The notes below the pieces were generated by a model. It ran no database searches. It was not told the DNA's origin and worked only from the letters and a program-made list of their open reading frames with translations. A stretch of 64,000 bases of DNA from Streptomyces sp. NBC_01276 (lineage in GTDB: Bacteria > Actinomycetota > Actinomycetes > Streptomycetales > Streptomycetaceae). This document shows positions 53,044 to 64,000 of the stretch, one piece after another. Position numbers and translations under genes: made by a program. Every line of letters starts with the position of its first letter. The first letter of the stretch is position 1. The stretch is from positions 806,001 through 870,000 of the forward strand of contig NZ_CP108442.1 in assembly GCF_041435355.1 (NCBI RefSeq), given 5' to 3'.

Positions 53044-55341
53044 ATGTCATCGCTACTGGGTGCCGCAGCCGGATTCCGGTCCGCGGAATGGGATGTGAAC
53101 CCGCGCTCGGTCACTCCGGGCCGTCAGCGTTGGGACGTCAAGCTGGTGCTCGGACGGCCACGGACGGCCGAGTTCCTCGCCGCCGCGCTGCGCCGCATTC
53201 CCGGGATCACCGAGGCCCGGGCCAACCCGGTCACCGGTGGGGTGCTGGTCCGGCACGATGCACGGCTGCGCGCCACGGACGTCGGCCGGATCGTCCGCAA
53301 AGCCGTCACCCTGGTCGCGGAGGATCCGACCGGAGCGGGACGTCCGACACCGGTCCGACCCGTCGCCGCCCCGGCCCCGCAGGCGGACCGCGGCCTGGTC
53401 GTGCGACCGGTGCTTGCCGTCGGCGGCGGGGTCGCGGCCGGGGTCGCGCTGATCAAGGGGTCGGCGCTGAGCAGGCAACTGGTGGCAGTGGGCGGGGTGG
53501 CCGCGTTGACCACGGCCGTCCTCCGGAAGGCCTGGCGCGGAACGGTCGACGCGCCCCAGGAAGCGGCCGGGCCCGGCGTCGAACGTCATCCCCTGCTGGA
53601 GATCGTCGGACCGCACCGACGCCGTCTCTACGGGGCCGTTGCCCTGTCCGTCGCCTGCCAGGTCTCGGAGATGGCGCTCGGTACCTTCCTCGGCTGGACC
53701 GGACTGGTCCTCATCAAGGGTGAGGCAGCTCCACTGGCTCGCCTCGGCCTGACCACCGCGTCCACCCAACTCTTCGGACTGGCCGGGCTGATGGCCGCCG
53801 CCTGTGCCGCCGTGGCGGGCCTCTCGTACGCCTCGAACCTCCAGTGGCGCCGACTCGGCCAGGACATCGAGCACGACTGGCGCAACCGGACGTACGCCCA
53901 CGTCCAGCACCTCGAACTACGGCACCTGGAAGGCGAGCGGACCACCCGGATCGCCGGCGCGCTCACCGACGACGTCCGTCAGCTGGGCACCTTCTTCGCC
54001 ACCTCGGCGGGCGACCTGCTGCACCTCGGCACCAGCCTGGCCCTCCTGGTGCCACTGTTCCTGCTGCTGGCGCCACAGATCGCCTGGATCGCGTTCCTGC
54101 CCATCCCGGTCATCGCCTGGCTGTCGTTCCACTACCAGGACAAGGTCGCGGCCGACTACGCAGTCTCCGGCGAGCACCGGGCCAAGCTGCACAGCCAGCT
54201 GGTGAACACGCTGGACGCCGGTGCCACCGTCAAGAGCTTCTGCACCGAGGATTACGAGGCCGAGCGCATCGACCGGCTGAGCGGGGAGGTCCAGGACAGC
54301 AGCCAGCGGACCGACCGGAGCACGATCCGCCACGCCGAGATCGTACGGGTCTGCACGACCAGTTCGATGGCCGGAACCCTGCTGATCGGCGGCCGGTCGG
54401 TACTCAACGGCAGCCTGCCGTTCGAGGTGTTCAGCCCGCTCATCGGGCTGCCCCAGATGGTGTTGCTGCGGATGAACCGGCTCGGCGGCATCGTCGACCA
54501 GTACCAGCGCACGCTTGTCGCCTACGACCGGGTCCGGCGGCTGCAAGTCCTCCCCCGCGAGGCCGACGGCGACGGCGGAGCGCTCGACGCCCGCAAGGTG
54601 CGCGGCGAGATCGTCCTCGACGACGTGACCTTCGCCTATCCCGACCGGCCGCCGGTGCTGGAGGGGCTCTCGCTGGCCATTCCCGCCGGGCAGGTCACCG
54701 CCCTCGTCGGTTGCACCGGCTCCGGCAAGACGACCGTCGCCAAGCTGCTGATGCGCTTCCTGGAAACGGAGTCGGGCAGCGTGCTGCTCGACGGGCGGAA
54801 TGTCCGCGACCTGCCGAGGCAGGATCTGCGCCACGCGATCGGGTTCGTCGCGCAGGACCCTTTCCTCTTCGACGGCACCATCGCCGACAACATCCGCTAC
54901 GGCAGCTTCGGCGCCTCGGACGAGGCCGTGGTCGAGGCGGCCAGGATGGCCGAGGCCCACACCTTCGTCGCGACGCTGCCGGACGGCTACGACACGGTGA
55001 TCGGCGAACGCGGCGCAGCCCTCTCGGGCGGCCAGCGGCAGCGGATCGCGCTGGCGCGCGCGATCCTCAAGGACGCGCCGGTGGTGATCCTCGACGAAGC
55101 CACCTCCGCCGTGGACAACGAGACCGAGGCCGCCATCCAGCGCACGCTCCGTGTCTTCGCGGCCGACCGGACGATGGTGATCATCGCCCACCGGCTCTCC
55201 ACGGTCCGCCACGCCGACCGGATCTACGTCATGGACACGGGCGGCGTCGTGGCCGAGCAGGGCACCCACGATGAACTCCTCGCCCTGCACGGACTCTACG
55301 CATCCCTCTGGCAGCTCCAGGCCGGAGAGCTCGTCGCCTGA
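53044..55341 (+). CDS. ABC exporter with N-terminal HMA-like domain
   Basis: 765 residues from ATG 53044 (GTG 53032 is possible). Residues about 25-90 resemble a metal-binding HMA fold without its CxxC ([40 protein letters not shown]). Residues about 180-480 are a six-span exporter domain. The nucleotide-binding domain has Walker A GCTGSGKT (556-563), the signature [16 protein letters not shown], Walker [16 protein letters not shown], and the H-loop in [15 protein letters not shown]. It is a homodimeric exporter candidate. Placed 119 bp before the NRPS, it may export the product or give self-resistance. Confidence 0.85.
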   Translation: MSSLLGAAAGFRSAEWDVNPRSVTPGRQRWDVKLVLGRPRTAEFLAAALRRIPGITEARANPVTGGVLVRHDARLRATDVGRIVRKAVTLVAEDPTGAGRPTPVRPVAAPAPQADRGLVVRPVLAVGGGVAAGVALIKGSALSRQLVAVGGVAALTTAVLRKAWRGTVDAPQEAAGPGVERHPLLEIVGPHRRRLYGAVALSVACQVSEMALGTFLGWTGLVLIKGEAAPLARLGLTTASTQLFGLAGLMAAACAAVAGLSYASNLQWRRLGQDIEHDWRNRTYAHVQHLELRHLEGERTTRIAGALTDDVRQLGTFFATSAGDLLHLGTSLALLVPLFLLLAPQIAWIAFLPIPVIAWLSFHYQDKVAADYAVSGEHRAKLHSQLVNTLDAGATVKSFCTEDYEAERIDRLSGEVQDSSQRTDRSTIRHAEIVRVCTTSSMAGTLLIGGRSVLNGSLPFEVFSPLIGLPQMVLLRMNRLGGIVDQYQRTLVAYDRVRRLQVLPREADGDGGALDARKVRGEIVLDDVTFAYPDRPPVLEGLSLAIPAGQVTALVGCTGSGKTTVAKLLMRFLETESGSVLLDGRNVRDLPRQDLRHAIGFVAQDPFLFDGTIADNIRYGSFGASDEAVVEAARMAEAHTFVATLPDGYDTVIGERGAALSGGQRQRIALARAILKDAPVVILDEATSAVDNETEAAIQRTLRVFAADRTMVIIAHRLSTVRHADRIYVMDTGGVVAEQGTHDELLALHGLYASLWQLQAGELVA

Positions 55342-55460
55342 CCCCACCAGCCGTACCGCCGGCCGCCCGCCACGTGACGTCACCGCGGCCGGTGCTCCCT
55401 GGCGCGCCCTCCCCCCACCCTCCCCCCACGTCTGTCCCACTCCCGGAGGTATTCCCCCCC

Positions 55461-58400
55461 ATGCCCCGTCTCGACGGCGACTCCCTTCCCCTGACAGCGG
55501 CCCAGCGCGAGATCTGGCTTGCCGAGCAGAGTTCCCGGACGCCGATCCCGGGCTACCGCGTCGGCGAGTGCCTGGAGATCCACGGGCCGGTGGACCGGGA
55601 GCTGTTCGAGACCGCGCTGCGCCGGGTGGTCGGCGAGGTCGACGCCCTGCACGTGACCTTCGTCGACGGCGGCGAGGGCCCGCGCCAGGTCCTCAGGGAG
55701 AGCTGGGACTGGGCTCCGGCCCACCTCGACCTCAGCGGGGAGCCCGACCCCCGGGCGGCGGCCGTGGAATGGATGGAGCGGGACCTGCTGCGCCCGCTGG
55801 ACCTCGCTCGTGACCCGCTGTTCGGCCACGCGCTGATCAAGGCGTCGCCGACGGAGTACCTCTGGTACCTGAACTACCACCACGTGGTGCTGGACGCGAT
55901 CAGCAGCTCCATGCTCCGGCAGCGGGTCGGCGAGGTCTACTCGGCACTGGCCGAGGGCGGCGCCGTGCCGCCCTGCCCGTTCGGCTCGCTGCGGGACCTG
56001 GTCGACAGCGACGCCGCCTACCGCGCCTCCACCGACTTCGCCGCCGACCGCGCCTACTGGACCGAGCGCTTCGCCGACCTGCCCGCCCCGACCCGGCTCA
56101 CCGACGCCTCCGCGACCGACCCGCACCGCGCCCTCCGGCTGGCCGAGGAGCGGGAACTGCGCCGCCCGGACGCCCTGCGGGCGGCGGCTGGACGTTCCGG
56201 CGTCCGGTGGTCCCGGCTGGTGGTCGCGGCGACGGCGCTCTACGCCCACCGGCTGACCGGCAACCAGGACGTGGTGCTCGCCCTGCCCGTCACCGCCCGT
56301 CGGGGCGCCGACCGCGACCTGACGGCGGTGCCGGGCACGACGTCCAACGTGGTGCCGCTGCGGCTGGCGGTGCGGCCGGACATGCCGTGGCGCGAACTCG
56401 TCGCCCAGGCGGCGCGGGAGGTCGAGACGGCCGTCGCGCACGAGCGCTACCGCAGCGAGGATCTGCTGCGGGACCTCGGCGCCCCCGGCAGTATCGGGAC
56501 GGCGTTCCCGCTGATCGTCAACATCATGGCCTTCAACTCCAGGCCGAGCTTCGCCGGGCACCCGGCCTCCGTGCACCACTTCGTGTCCGGGTCGACCACC
56601 GACCTCGCCGTCTGGGTCTTCGACTACCGGGACGGCAACCCGCCGCTGCTCCGGCTGCACGGCTCGCCGGAAGCGTACGGCGACGACGACCTCGCCGCGC
56701 ACCAGCAGCGGCTGCTTGCCCTGTTCGACGCCGTCGCGGACTGCGACCCGGACGAGCCGGTGGGGCGGATCGAACTGCTCACCGCCGAGGAGCGCCGCGA
56801 GCTGGCGGTGCTCGGCGCCGGCCCGGTGGCGCCGGCCCCGGCCGCGAGCCTGCCAGAGCTGTTCCGGGAGCACGTCCGGGCGACTCCGGAGCTGGTCGCG
56901 CTGGTGTGCGGCGACGTCTCTCTGACCTACGCGGAGTTGGACGCGCGGGCGAACCGGCTGGCGCACGCTCTGATCGCGCGGGGTGCGGGGCCGGAGCGGC
57001 TGGTGGCGGTGGCGCTGCCGCGCTCGGCCCAGCTGGTGGTGACGATCCTCGCGGTGCTGAAGACCGGCGCCGCGTACGTTCCGGTCGACCCCGAGTACCC
57101 GGCCGCGCGGATCGCGTACCTGCTCGACGACGCGCGGCCGATGCTGGTGGTCACCGACTCCCGCAGCGGGGACCGCCTGCCGGACAGCGGTCCGGTCGAC
57201 CGGCTGGTGCTCGACGCCCCTGAGACGGCCGCCCTGGTGGCGGATTGCCCGGCGGCCGACCCGATGGTGGCCGTCGACCCGGGTCACCCGGCGTACGTCA
57301 TCTACACCTCCGGTTCCACCGGCAGGCCCAAGGGCGTGCTGCCGACCCACGGCGGCCTGCTCGACCTGCTCGCCGACCTCCGGCAGGTGCACTTCGCGCC
57401 GGTGCTGAAGGCGCGGCAGCGGCTGCGGGTGGCGCTGACCACCTCGGTGTCCTTCGACGCCTCCTGGAACCAGTTGTTCGCCCTGTTCGAAGGCCACGAG
57501 CTGCACGTCCTGGAGCACGCGACCTGGACCGACCCCGACGCCTTCGTCGGTTATGCGGCGCGTTGCGGACTGGACTACATCGAAGCCACCCCGTCCTATC
57601 TCCACGTGCTCGTCTCCCACGGGCTGTTGAATGACCCGCAGTGGCGCCCGGCACTGGTCGCGGCGGGCGGCGAGGCCGTACCGGAGCGGCTGTGGGAGCA
57701 GCTGCGGGCGGCGGAGGGGGCATCCTGCCTCAACCTCTACGGGCCGTCGGAATGCACCGTCAACTCGGTGGTCGGGCAGATGGGTTCGAGCGCACGCCCG
57801 GTGATCGGCCGGCCCGTCACCAACGCCCGGCTGTACGTGCTCGACGGTGCCCTGCGGCCGCTGCCGACCGGCGCGGCGGGTGAGCTGTACATCGCGGGCG
57901 CGGGGCTGGCCCGCGGCTACCTCGACCGGCCGGGGCTGACCGCCGGGCGGTTCGTCGCCGACCCGTTCGGGCCGAGCGGGTCGAGGATGTACCGCACCGG
58001 GGACCTGGTGCGGTGGGGGTCGGACGGGAACCTGGAGTTCCTCGGCCGCACCGACGACCAGGTCAAGATCCGCGGCTTCCGGGTCGAGCTCGGCGAGATC
58101 GAGGCCGTCCTCGCCGAGCACCCGCAGGTCGCCCGGGCCGCCGTGATGGTGCGCACCGAGGGAGAATCCCGGCTGGTCGCCTACGCGGTGCCCGAGCCCG
58201 GTGCCACCGTGACCGACACCGCCCTGCGCGACCACCTGCAGGACCGGCTGCCCCGGCAGCTGGTGCCGGCCGCGTACGTGCTGCTGGACGCGCTGCCGCT
58301 GACCCCGAACGGCAAGCTCGACCGGCGGGCCCTCCCGGCGCCCGAGCGAGCGCCCGCCGCGCCGGGCCGGGCACCGCGCACCGCGACCGAACACCTGCTC

Positions 58401-61400
58401 GTCGGGCTGTTCGCCGAGGTGCTCGGGGTGTCCGAGCCCGGGCTGGACGACAGCTTCTTCGACCTCGGCGGGCATTCCCTGCTGGCCACCCGACTGGTCG
58501 CCCGGGCCCGCTCGATCCTCGGCGTGGAGCTGCGGCTCGGCGACCTGTTCGACGCGCCGACGGTCGCGGAACTGGCGGCGGCGGTGGACGTCGCGGGCCG
58601 GGCGCGGCCGGCTCTGCGGCGGTGTGAGCGGCCCGAGGCGGTTCCGCTGTCCTTCGCGCAGCGCCGGCTGTGGTTCCTGCACCGCATGGAGGGCCCGAGC
58701 GCCACGTACAACATCCCGCTGGCGCTGCGGCTGTCCGGGAACCTGGGCCAGCGGGCCCTGGAAGCCGCTCTGGCGGACGTGGTCGAACGGCACGAGAGCC
58801 TGCGCACCGTCTTCCCGGTGCTCGACGGCGTGCCCTGCCAGCGGGTGCTGGACCCGGGCGCGGCACGGCCGCGGCTGCGGGTGACCGAAGTGGGCGAGCG
58901 TGACCTGCCGGAGCGGCTGGCGGAGGCGGCCCGGCACGGCTTCGAGCTCTCCGAGGAGTCGCCGCTGCGCGCCGAGCTGTTCCGGCTCGGCGCCGAGGAG
59001 CACGTGCTGCTGCTGGTGGTGCACCACATCGCCGGTGACGGCTGGTCGACGGGGCCGCTCCTGCGGGATCTGACGAGTGCCTACGCGGCCCGTGCCGAGG
59101 GGGCGAAGCCGGAGTGGTCGCCGCTGCCGGTCCAGTACGCCGACTACGCCCTCTGGCAGCGGGAACTGCTGGGCGACGGCGCGGACCCGGGCAGTCTGCT
59201 GAACAGTCAACTCGCCTACTGGCGGGATCAGTTGGCGGATCTTCCTGAGCAGGTCGAGCTGCCGTTCGACCGGCCCCGGCCGGCGGCGATGTCCTACCGG
59301 GGCGCCCACCTGCCGGTGCGGATCGACGCCGAGCTGCACCAGGGCCTGCGCGCGCTCGCCCGGGACGGCGGGGCCAGCCTCTTCATGGTGCTCCAGGCCG
59401 GACTGGCCGCCCTGCTGGGCAAGCTGGGCGCGGGCACCGACGTACCCGTGGGCACGCCGATCGCCGGACGCACCGATGAGGCCGCGGACGACCTGGTCGG
59501 CTTCTTCGTCAACACCCTGGTGCTGCGCACCGACCTCTCCGGCGACCCGTCGTTCACCGAACTGCTGGGCAGGGTGCGGACCGACGCGCTGGCCGCGTAC
59601 GCGCACCAGGACGTGCCCTTCGAGCACCTCGTGGAGGCGCTGAACCCGACCCGGTCGCTGGCACACCACCCGCTGTTCCAGACCATGCTCGCCCTGCAGA
59701 ACGCGCCGCTGGGCACGTTCGACCTGCCCGGACTGCGGGTGGCGAGCGACCTGGTCCACACCGGGACGGCCAAGTGCGACCTGACCTTCATCCTGGCCGA
59801 ACAGCCAGGTGAGGACGGCCTGTCGGGCGTGGTCGAGTACAGCACCGACCTGTTCGACGAGGCCACCGTGACCGGGATCGTCGAGCGGTGGCTGCGACTG
59901 CTGCGCGCCGTCGTCGCCGACCCCGGCCGGCGGATCGGCCAGGTGGACGTGCTGTCCGCCGACGAGCTCCGCGCGCTGTTCCCGGCGCGTACCGACCGGA
60001 GCGAGGGGGCGTCGGAGAGCGGCCTGACCGCGCTGTTCGAGCGACAGGTACGGGCGAACCCGGCCGCCGTCGCCCTCACCGACGGCGAAGTCACCCTGAC
60101 GTACGGCGAGTTGAACGCCCGCGCGAACCGGCTCGCGCACGCCCTGATCGACCGGGGGGTGAGGCCGGAGCAGCGCGTGGCGCTGGCCCTGCCGCGCTCG
60201 GCGGAGCAGGTCGTGGCGGTGCTCGCCGTGCTGAAGGCGGGCGGCGCCTACCTGCCGGTGGACCCGCAGTACCCGGCCGCCCGGATCGCCTACTTGCTCC
60301 AGGACGCCCGGCCCGCGCTCCTCGTGACCACGAGCCGGACCGGCGACCTGCCGGGCGCGGACCCGGTGGACCGGCTCCTGCTGGACACCGCCGACCTGGA
60401 CGGGCTGCCGGACACCGACCCGGAGGTCTCCCTCGACGCGGGCCACCCCGCCTACGTTATCTACACCTCCGGGTCCACCGGCAACCCCAAGGGCGTGGTG
60501 GTCACGCACCGGAACGTGGTGCGGCTGTTCGGCACGACCGAGGAGCTGTTCGGCTTCTCCGCAGAGGACGTCTGGACGCTCTTCCACTCCTACGCCTTCG
60601 ATTTCTCGGTGTGGGAGTTGTGGGGCCCGCTGCTGTACGGCGGCCGTCTGGTGGTCGTGGACCACGAGACCAGCCGCTCGCCCGGCCGCTTCCTGGAGCT
60701 CCTCGCCCGCGAGCGGGTGACCGTGCTCAACCAGACGCCGTCCGCGTTCTACCAGCTGATGCAGGCGGACGCGGAGGCCCCGGAGACCGGCCGCCCGCTC
60801 GCGCTGCGCACGGTGGTGTTCGGCGGTGAGGCGCTGGAGCACGCCCGGCTGGCGAGCTGGTACGAGCGGCACCCGGACGACGCGCCGCTGCTGGTCAACA
60901 TGTACGGCATCACCGAGACCACGGTGCACGTCACGTACGCGGCGCTCGACCGGTCCGGCGGCGCCGTCGGCGGGATCGGCACGGCCATTCCGGACCTGCG
61001 GACGTACGTGCTGGACGCCCACCTGCGGCCGGTGCCCCCGGGCGTGCCCGGCGAGCTGTACGTGGCAGGCGCCGGGCTGGCCCGCGGTTACCTGAACCGG
61101 CCCGGCCTGACCGCCGGGCGCTTCGTGGCCGACCCGTTCGGACCGCCGGGATCGCGGATGTACCGCAGCGGCGACGTGGTGCGCCGCGCGGCGGACAACA
61201 GCCTGCACTACGTCGGCCGGGCCGACCAGCAGGTGAAGGTGCGCGGCTTCCGGATCGAGCTCGGCGAGATCGAGGCGGCGCTGGCCGAGCACCCCGGCGT
61301 CGCCCAGGTCGCCGTCCTGGCCCGGCAGGACCGGGCCGACGACACCCGGCTGGTCGCGTACCTGGTGCAGGCCACGGGCCGCGTACCGAGTCCGGCCGAC

Positions 61401-64000
61401 CTGCGTGGGCACCTGTGCGAGCGGTTGCCGGAACACATGGTGCCGTCGGCGTTCGTCGTGCTGGACACGCTGCCGCTGACCGCCAACGGCAAGCTGGACC
61501 ACCGGGCCCTGCCCGCCCCCGACCTCGCCCCGCCGGCCACCGCCCGCGCTCCGCGCACCCCGCAGGAGCAGGTCCTCTGCGAGCTGTTCGCCGAGGTCCT
61601 GGGCGTGGCGTCGGCCGGCGTCGAGGACGGCTTCTTCGACCTGGGCGGGCACTCTCTGCTGGCCACCCGCCTGGCCGCCCGGATCCGCGCGACGCTCGGC
61701 GTGGAAATGCCGCTGCGCACCCTGTTCGAGGCGCCGACCCCGGCCGGCCTGGCCGCCGCACTGGTGGCGGCCGGACCGGCGCAGACCGCCCTGGCACGGC
61801 GTGAACGCCCCGAGGCGATCCCGCTGTCGTTCGCGCAGCGGCGGCTGTGGTTCCTGCACCAGCTGGAGGGCGCCGGCGCGAACTACCACATCTCCCTGGC
61901 CTGGCGGCTGTCCGGGGATCTGGACCGGCGCGCCCTGGAGTCCGCCGTGGCGGATGTGGTCGAGCGGCACGAGAGCCTGCGCACCGTCTTCCCGGCGGTC
62001 GACGGAGTGCCGCACCAGCAGGTGCTGGACGTCGAGGCATCCCGCCCGCGGCTGCTCGTCAGCCGGACCACTGAGTCCGAGCTGCCGAACGTCATGGCGG
62101 AAGCGAAGGCCCGTCGGTTCGACCTGGCGGTCGATGTGCCACTGCGTGCCGGGCTGTTCGAGCTGGCGGCGGACGAGCACGTGTTCCAGGTGGTCCTCCA
62201 CCACATCGCGGGTGACGGCTGGTCGCTGGGCCCACTCGCGCAGGGCCTGACCAGCGCCTACGCGGCGCGCCGCCGCGGCGAGGAGCCGCAGTGGGAGGAG
62301 CTGCCGGTCCAGTACGCCGACTACACCCTGTGGCAGCACGAGCTGCTCGGCGACGCGGCCGACGGGGACAGTCTGTTCGCCCGCCAGGCGGCCTACTGGA
62401 CCCGGCAGCTGGCCGATCTGCCCGAGCAGCTCCAGCTGCCCGGCGACCGGCCCCGCCCGGCGGTCGCCTCGCACCGGGGCGGTTCCGTGCGTGCAGGGCT
62501 GGACGCCGAGCTGCACCGCGGGCTGCGCGAACTCGCCCGCGCCCACGGCACCAGTCTGTTCATGGTGCTTCAGGCCGGGCTGGCAGTGCTGCTGAGCAAG
62601 CTCGGCGCGGGCGACGACATCCCGGTCGGCAGCCCGGTCGCGGGCCGTACCGACCAGGCGCAGGACGAGCTGGTCGGCTACTTCGTCAACACCCTGGTGT
62701 TCCGTACCGACACCTCGGGCGATCCGACGTTCGCCGACCTGCTGGGCCGGGTCCGGGAGACCGCGCTGGCCGGGTACGCGCACCAGGACCTTCCGTTCGA
62801 GTACCTGGTCGAGGCCCTCAATCCGGTCCGGTCGCTGGCGCACCACCCGCTGTTCCAGGTCATGCTGGTGCTACAGAACGCGCCCCGGGCCGACTTCGCG
62901 CCGTCCGGGCTGCGCGTCGGCGACATGCCGTCGACGTCGACCACCGCCAAGCTCGACCTGATCTTCACCATGTCCGAGCGGCACGCGCAGGACGGCTCCC
63001 CGGAGGGGATCGACGGGTGCGTCGAGTACACCGGCGACCTGTACGACCCGGCCACCGTCGAGACGATGATCGAGCGGTGGGAGCGGCTGCTCCGCGCCGT
63101 GGTCGCCGACCCGCAGCGGCGGCTCAGCCGGTTCGGCCTGCTCACCGCCGAGGAGCACGGTGAGTTGGCGGCGCTGGGTACCGGCCCGGCGGCCCAGGCC
63201 TTCACCGAGAGCCTGCCGGAGCTCTTCCGGGCTCAGGTGCGTGCGACTCCGGACGCCGTCGCGCTGGTGGGGCCGGAAGCATCGCTGACCTACGCGGAGT
63301 TGGACGCGCGGGCGAACCGGCTGGCGCACGCTCTGATCGCGCGGGGTGCGGGGCCGGAGCGGCTGGTGGCGGTGGCGCTGCCGCGCTCGGCCCAGCTGGT
63401 GGTGACGATCCTCGCGGTGCTGAAGACCGGCGCCGCGTACGTTCCGGTCGATCCGGAGTACCCGGCCGCGCGGATCGCGTACATGCTCGACGACACCCGA
63501 CCGGTCCTGGTGGTGACCGACACCCACACCCGGGGCCGGCTGCCGGACACCGGCCCCGCCGGATGGCTGGTGGCCGACGACCCGGAGACGACCGCGCTGG
63601 TGGTGGGGTGCCCATCGACGGACCCTGCGGTGGCCATCGACCCGTGCCATCCGGCCTACGTCATCTACACCTCCGGTTCCACCGGCACGCCCAAGGGCGT
63701 GGTGGCGACGCACGGCGGCTTGCGCAACCTGTTCGCCGACCAGTGTCCGCTGGTCTTCCGGACGGGGAAGCGGATGCGGATGGGGCTGACCACGTCCGTG
63801 TCGTTCGACGCCTCCTGCGACCAGATGTTCGCCCTGTACGCCGGCCACGAGCTGCACGTCCTGGACGAGGCGACCTGGACCGACCCGGACGCCTACCTCG
63901 AGTACGCGGCGCGGGCCGGGCTGGACACGGTCGGCGGTACCCCGTCCTACCTGCAAGTCCTCGTCGACCACGGCCTGTTGGACAATCCGCGGTGGCGTCC
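55461..64000 (+). CDS. Non-ribosomal peptide synthetase, C-A-T-C-A-T-C-A..., partial
   Basis: ATG 55461 has GGAGGT 10 bases upstream. The frame is open for 2846 codons to the window edge. C1 has HHVVLD (140-145). A1 has [11 protein letters not shown] (about 615), with specificity residues read as D-A-N-E-A-G-L-V-N. T1 has GGHSL with Ser1006. C2 has HHIAGDG (1188-1194). A2 ([11 protein letters not shown], about 1668) reads D-F-W-N-V-G-M-V-H, one change from the threonine code. T2 has Ser2065. C3 has HHIAGDG (2247-2253). A3 begins at about 2600 and is cut. No epimerisation domain is visible. C1 at the N-terminus implies an acyl starter or a preceding NRPS. Confidence 0.95.
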   Translation, partial: MPRLDGDSLPLTAAQREIWLAEQSSRTPIPGYRVGECLEIHGPVDRELFETALRRVVGEVDALHVTFVDGGEGPRQVLRESWDWAPAHLDLSGEPDPRAAAVEWMERDLLRPLDLARDPLFGHALIKASPTEYLWYLNYHHVVLDAISSSMLRQRVGEVYSALAEGGAVPPCPFGSLRDLVDSDAAYRASTDFAADRAYWTERFADLPAPTRLTDASATDPHRALRLAEERELRRPDALRAAAGRSGVRWSRLVVAATALYAHRLTGNQDVVLALPVTARRGADRDLTAVPGTTSNVVPLRLAVRPDMPWRELVAQAAREVETAVAHERYRSEDLLRDLGAPGSIGTAFPLIVNIMAFNSRPSFAGHPASVHHFVSGSTTDLAVWVFDYRDGNPPLLRLHGSPEAYGDDDLAAHQQRLLALFDAVADCDPDEPVGRIELLTAEERRELAVLGAGPVAPAPAASLPELFREHVRATPELVALVCGDVSLTYAELDARANRLAHALIARGAGPERLVAVALPRSAQLVVTILAVLKTGAAYVPVDPEYPAARIAYLLDDARPMLVVTDSRSGDRLPDSGPVDRLVLDAPETAALVADCPAADPMVAVDPGHPAYVIYTSGSTGRPKGVLPTHGGLLDLLADLRQVHFAPVLKARQRLRVALTTSVSFDASWNQLFALFEGHELHVLEHATWTDPDAFVGYAARCGLDYIEATPSYLHVLVSHGLLNDPQWRPALVAAGGEAVPERLWEQLRAAEGASCLNLYGPSECTVNSVVGQMGSSARPVIGRPVTNARLYVLDGALRPLPTGAAGELYIAGAGLARGYLDRPGLTAGRFVADPFGPSGSRMYRTGDLVRWGSDGNLEFLGRTDDQVKIRGFRVELGEIEAVLAEHPQVARAAVMVRTEGESRLVAYAVPEPGATVTDTALRDHLQDRLPRQLVPAAYVLLDALPLTPNGKLDRRALPAPERAPAAPGRAPRTATEHLLVGLFAEVLGVSEPGLDDSFFDLGGHSLLATRLVARARSILGVELRLGDLFDAPTVAELAAAVDVAGRARPALRRCERPEAVPLSFAQRRLWFLHRMEGPSATYNIPLALRLSGNLGQRALEAALADVVERHESLRTVFPVLDGVPCQRVLDPGAARPRLRVTEVGERDLPERLAEAARHGFELSEESPLRAELFRLGAEEHVLLLVVHHIAGDGWSTGPLLRDLTSAYAARAEGAKPEWSPLPVQYADYALWQRELLGDGADPGSLLNSQLAYWRDQLADLPEQVELPFDRPRPAAMSYRGAHLPVRIDAELHQGLRALARDGGASLFMVLQAGLAALLGKLGAGTDVPVGTPIAGRTDEAADDLVGFFVNTLVLRTDLSGDPSFTELLGRVRTDALAAYAHQDVPFEHLVEALNPTRSLAHHPLFQTMLALQNAPLGTFDLPGLRVASDLVHTGTAKCDLTFILAEQPGEDGLSGVVEYSTDLFDEATVTGIVERWLRLLRAVVADPGRRIGQVDVLSADELRALFPARTDRSEGASESGLTALFERQVRANPAAVALTDGEVTLTYGELNARANRLAHALIDRGVRPEQRVALALPRSAEQVVAVLAVLKAGGAYLPVDPQYPAARIAYLLQDARPALLVTTSRTGDLPGADPVDRLLLDTADLDGLPDTDPEVSLDAGHPAYVIYTSGSTGNPKGVVVTHRNVVRLFGTTEELFGFSAEDVWTLFHSYAFDFSVWELWGPLLYGGRLVVVDHETSRSPGRFLELLARERVTVLNQTPSAFYQLMQADAEAPETGRPLALRTVVFGGEALEHARLASWYERHPDDAPLLVNMYGITETTVHVTYAALDRSGGAVGGIGTAIPDLRTYVLDAHLRPVPPGVPGELYVAGAGLARGYLNRPGLTAGRFVADPFGPPGSRMYRSGDVVRRAADNSLHYVGRADQQVKVRGFRIELGEIEAALAEHPGVAQVAVLARQDRADDTRLVAYLVQATGRVPSPADLRGHLCERLPEHMVPSAFVVLDTLPLTANGKLDHRALPAPDLAPPATARAPRTPQEQVLCELFAEVLGVASAGVEDGFFDLGGHSLLATRLAARIRATLGVEMPLRTLFEAPTPAGLAAALVAAGPAQTALARRERPEAIPLSFAQRRLWFLHQLEGAGANYHISLAWRLSGDLDRRALESAVADVVERHESLRTVFPAVDGVPHQQVLDVEASRPRLLVSRTTESELPNVMAEAKARRFDLAVDVPLRAGLFELAADEHVFQVVLHHIAGDGWSLGPLAQGLTSAYAARRRGEEPQWEELPVQYADYTLWQHELLGDAADGDSLFARQAAYWTRQLADLPEQLQLPGDRPRPAVASHRGGSVRAGLDAELHRGLRELARAHGTSLFMVLQAGLAVLLSKLGAGDDIPVGSPVAGRTDQAQDELVGYFVNTLVFRTDTSGDPTFADLLGRVRETALAGYAHQDLPFEYLVEALNPVRSLAHHPLFQVMLVLQNAPRADFAPSGLRVGDMPSTSTTAKLDLIFTMSERHAQDGSPEGIDGCVEYTGDLYDPATVETMIERWERLLRAVVADPQRRLSRFGLLTAEEHGELAALGTGPAAQAFTESLPELFRAQVRATPDAVALVGPEASLTYAELDARANRLAHALIARGAGPERLVAVALPRSAQLVVTILAVLKTGAAYVPVDPEYPAARIAYMLDDTRPVLVVTDTHTRGRLPDTGPAGWLVADDPETTALVVGCPSTDPAVAIDPCHPAYVIYTSGSTGTPKGVVATHGGLRNLFADQCPLVFRTGKRMRMGLTTSVSFDASCDQMFALYAGHELHVLDEATWTDPDAYLEYAARAGLDTVGGTPSYLQVLVDHGLLDNPRWR
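56922..57088 (+). repeat. 167-bp exact duplication inside NRPS A1 and A3
   Basis: The segment at 56922-57088 (A1 core motifs A1-A2) is identical base for base to 63285-63451 in A3, while the flanks differ. This indicates recent intragenic recombination or gene conversion between the modules. Confidence 0.85.

Noticed and set aside
55380..62846. A 2488-codon open frame on the minus strand opposite the NRPS
   Set aside because: Arg/Gly/Gln-rich shadow frame produced by GC-biased codons of the NRPS; repeats follow the NRPS module periodicity and no family text appears.

Overview
The window is high-GC actinobacterial DNA, almost certainly Streptomyces: strong GC3 bias, GTG/TTG starts, GGAGG ribosome sites, long antisense shadow frames, and families typical of the genus (SAV_915, DUF5994, ALF repeats, SHOCT proteins, duplicated Kdp genes). 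No rRNA, tRNA or CRISPR array was recognised.

Region 1 (1-8.4 kb): stress/accessory genes. A partial cNMP-binding protein, a SHOCT membrane peptide, a pyridoxamine-oxidase-fold protein, a SulP-STAS permease, a decayed universal stress protein, a SAV_915 protein, an internally deleted lysA remnant, an APC permease, a beta-lactamase-fold hydrolase, and a PadR/DUF1048 pair.

Region 2 (8.4-27.3 kb): a potassium island. It holds an orphan kdpB, a KimA-type K+ transporter, a complete small-ORF-kdpF-kdpA-kdpB-kdpC run, kdpE-kdpD, and a second kdpF-kdpD pair without kdpABC. Between and around these genes lie tandem CGTCA-type half-sites repeated every 11 bp. That spacing is typical of OmpR/PhoB-family regulators, and I infer a KdpE regulon. 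The same arrays precede an APC permease, a SAV_915 gene, a membrane protein and its broken paralogue at 41 kb.

Region 3 (27.7-40.6 kb): a secreted-protein locus. A 1130-residue alanine-rich ALF-repeat protein is followed by four paralogous trypsin-fold proteins and three nearly identical small secreted proteins, arranged as converging arms. All four trypsin-fold proteins lack the catalytic His (Ser instead) and the catalytic Ser (Thr instead). Each carries a different C-terminal recognition module: ricin-type trefoil, two unrelated FG-GAP-like repeat sets, or a beta-propeller-like repeat. I regard this as the best candidate for an undescribed system: a secreted pseudoprotease scaffold with exchangeable binding modules and a conserved small partner.

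Region 4 (41-47.6 kb): a graveyard of truncated genes and mobile elements (IS3, IS5, ISKra4 and group II intron remnants; pirin, ABC permease and DUF5994 fragments). A few intact genes survive, including a PLDc_N protein and an acyl-CoA dehydrogenase.

Region 5 (47.6-64 kb): the edge of a biosynthetic cluster. A fold-III PLP decarboxylase overlaps a GNAT acetyltransferase gene. Next come a glutamine-synthetase-like ligase on the other strand, an IS630 remnant, a DUF5132 protein, an HMA-ABC exporter fusion and a large NRPS (C-A-T-C-A-T-C-A...) that runs off the window; its second A domain has a threonine-type code.
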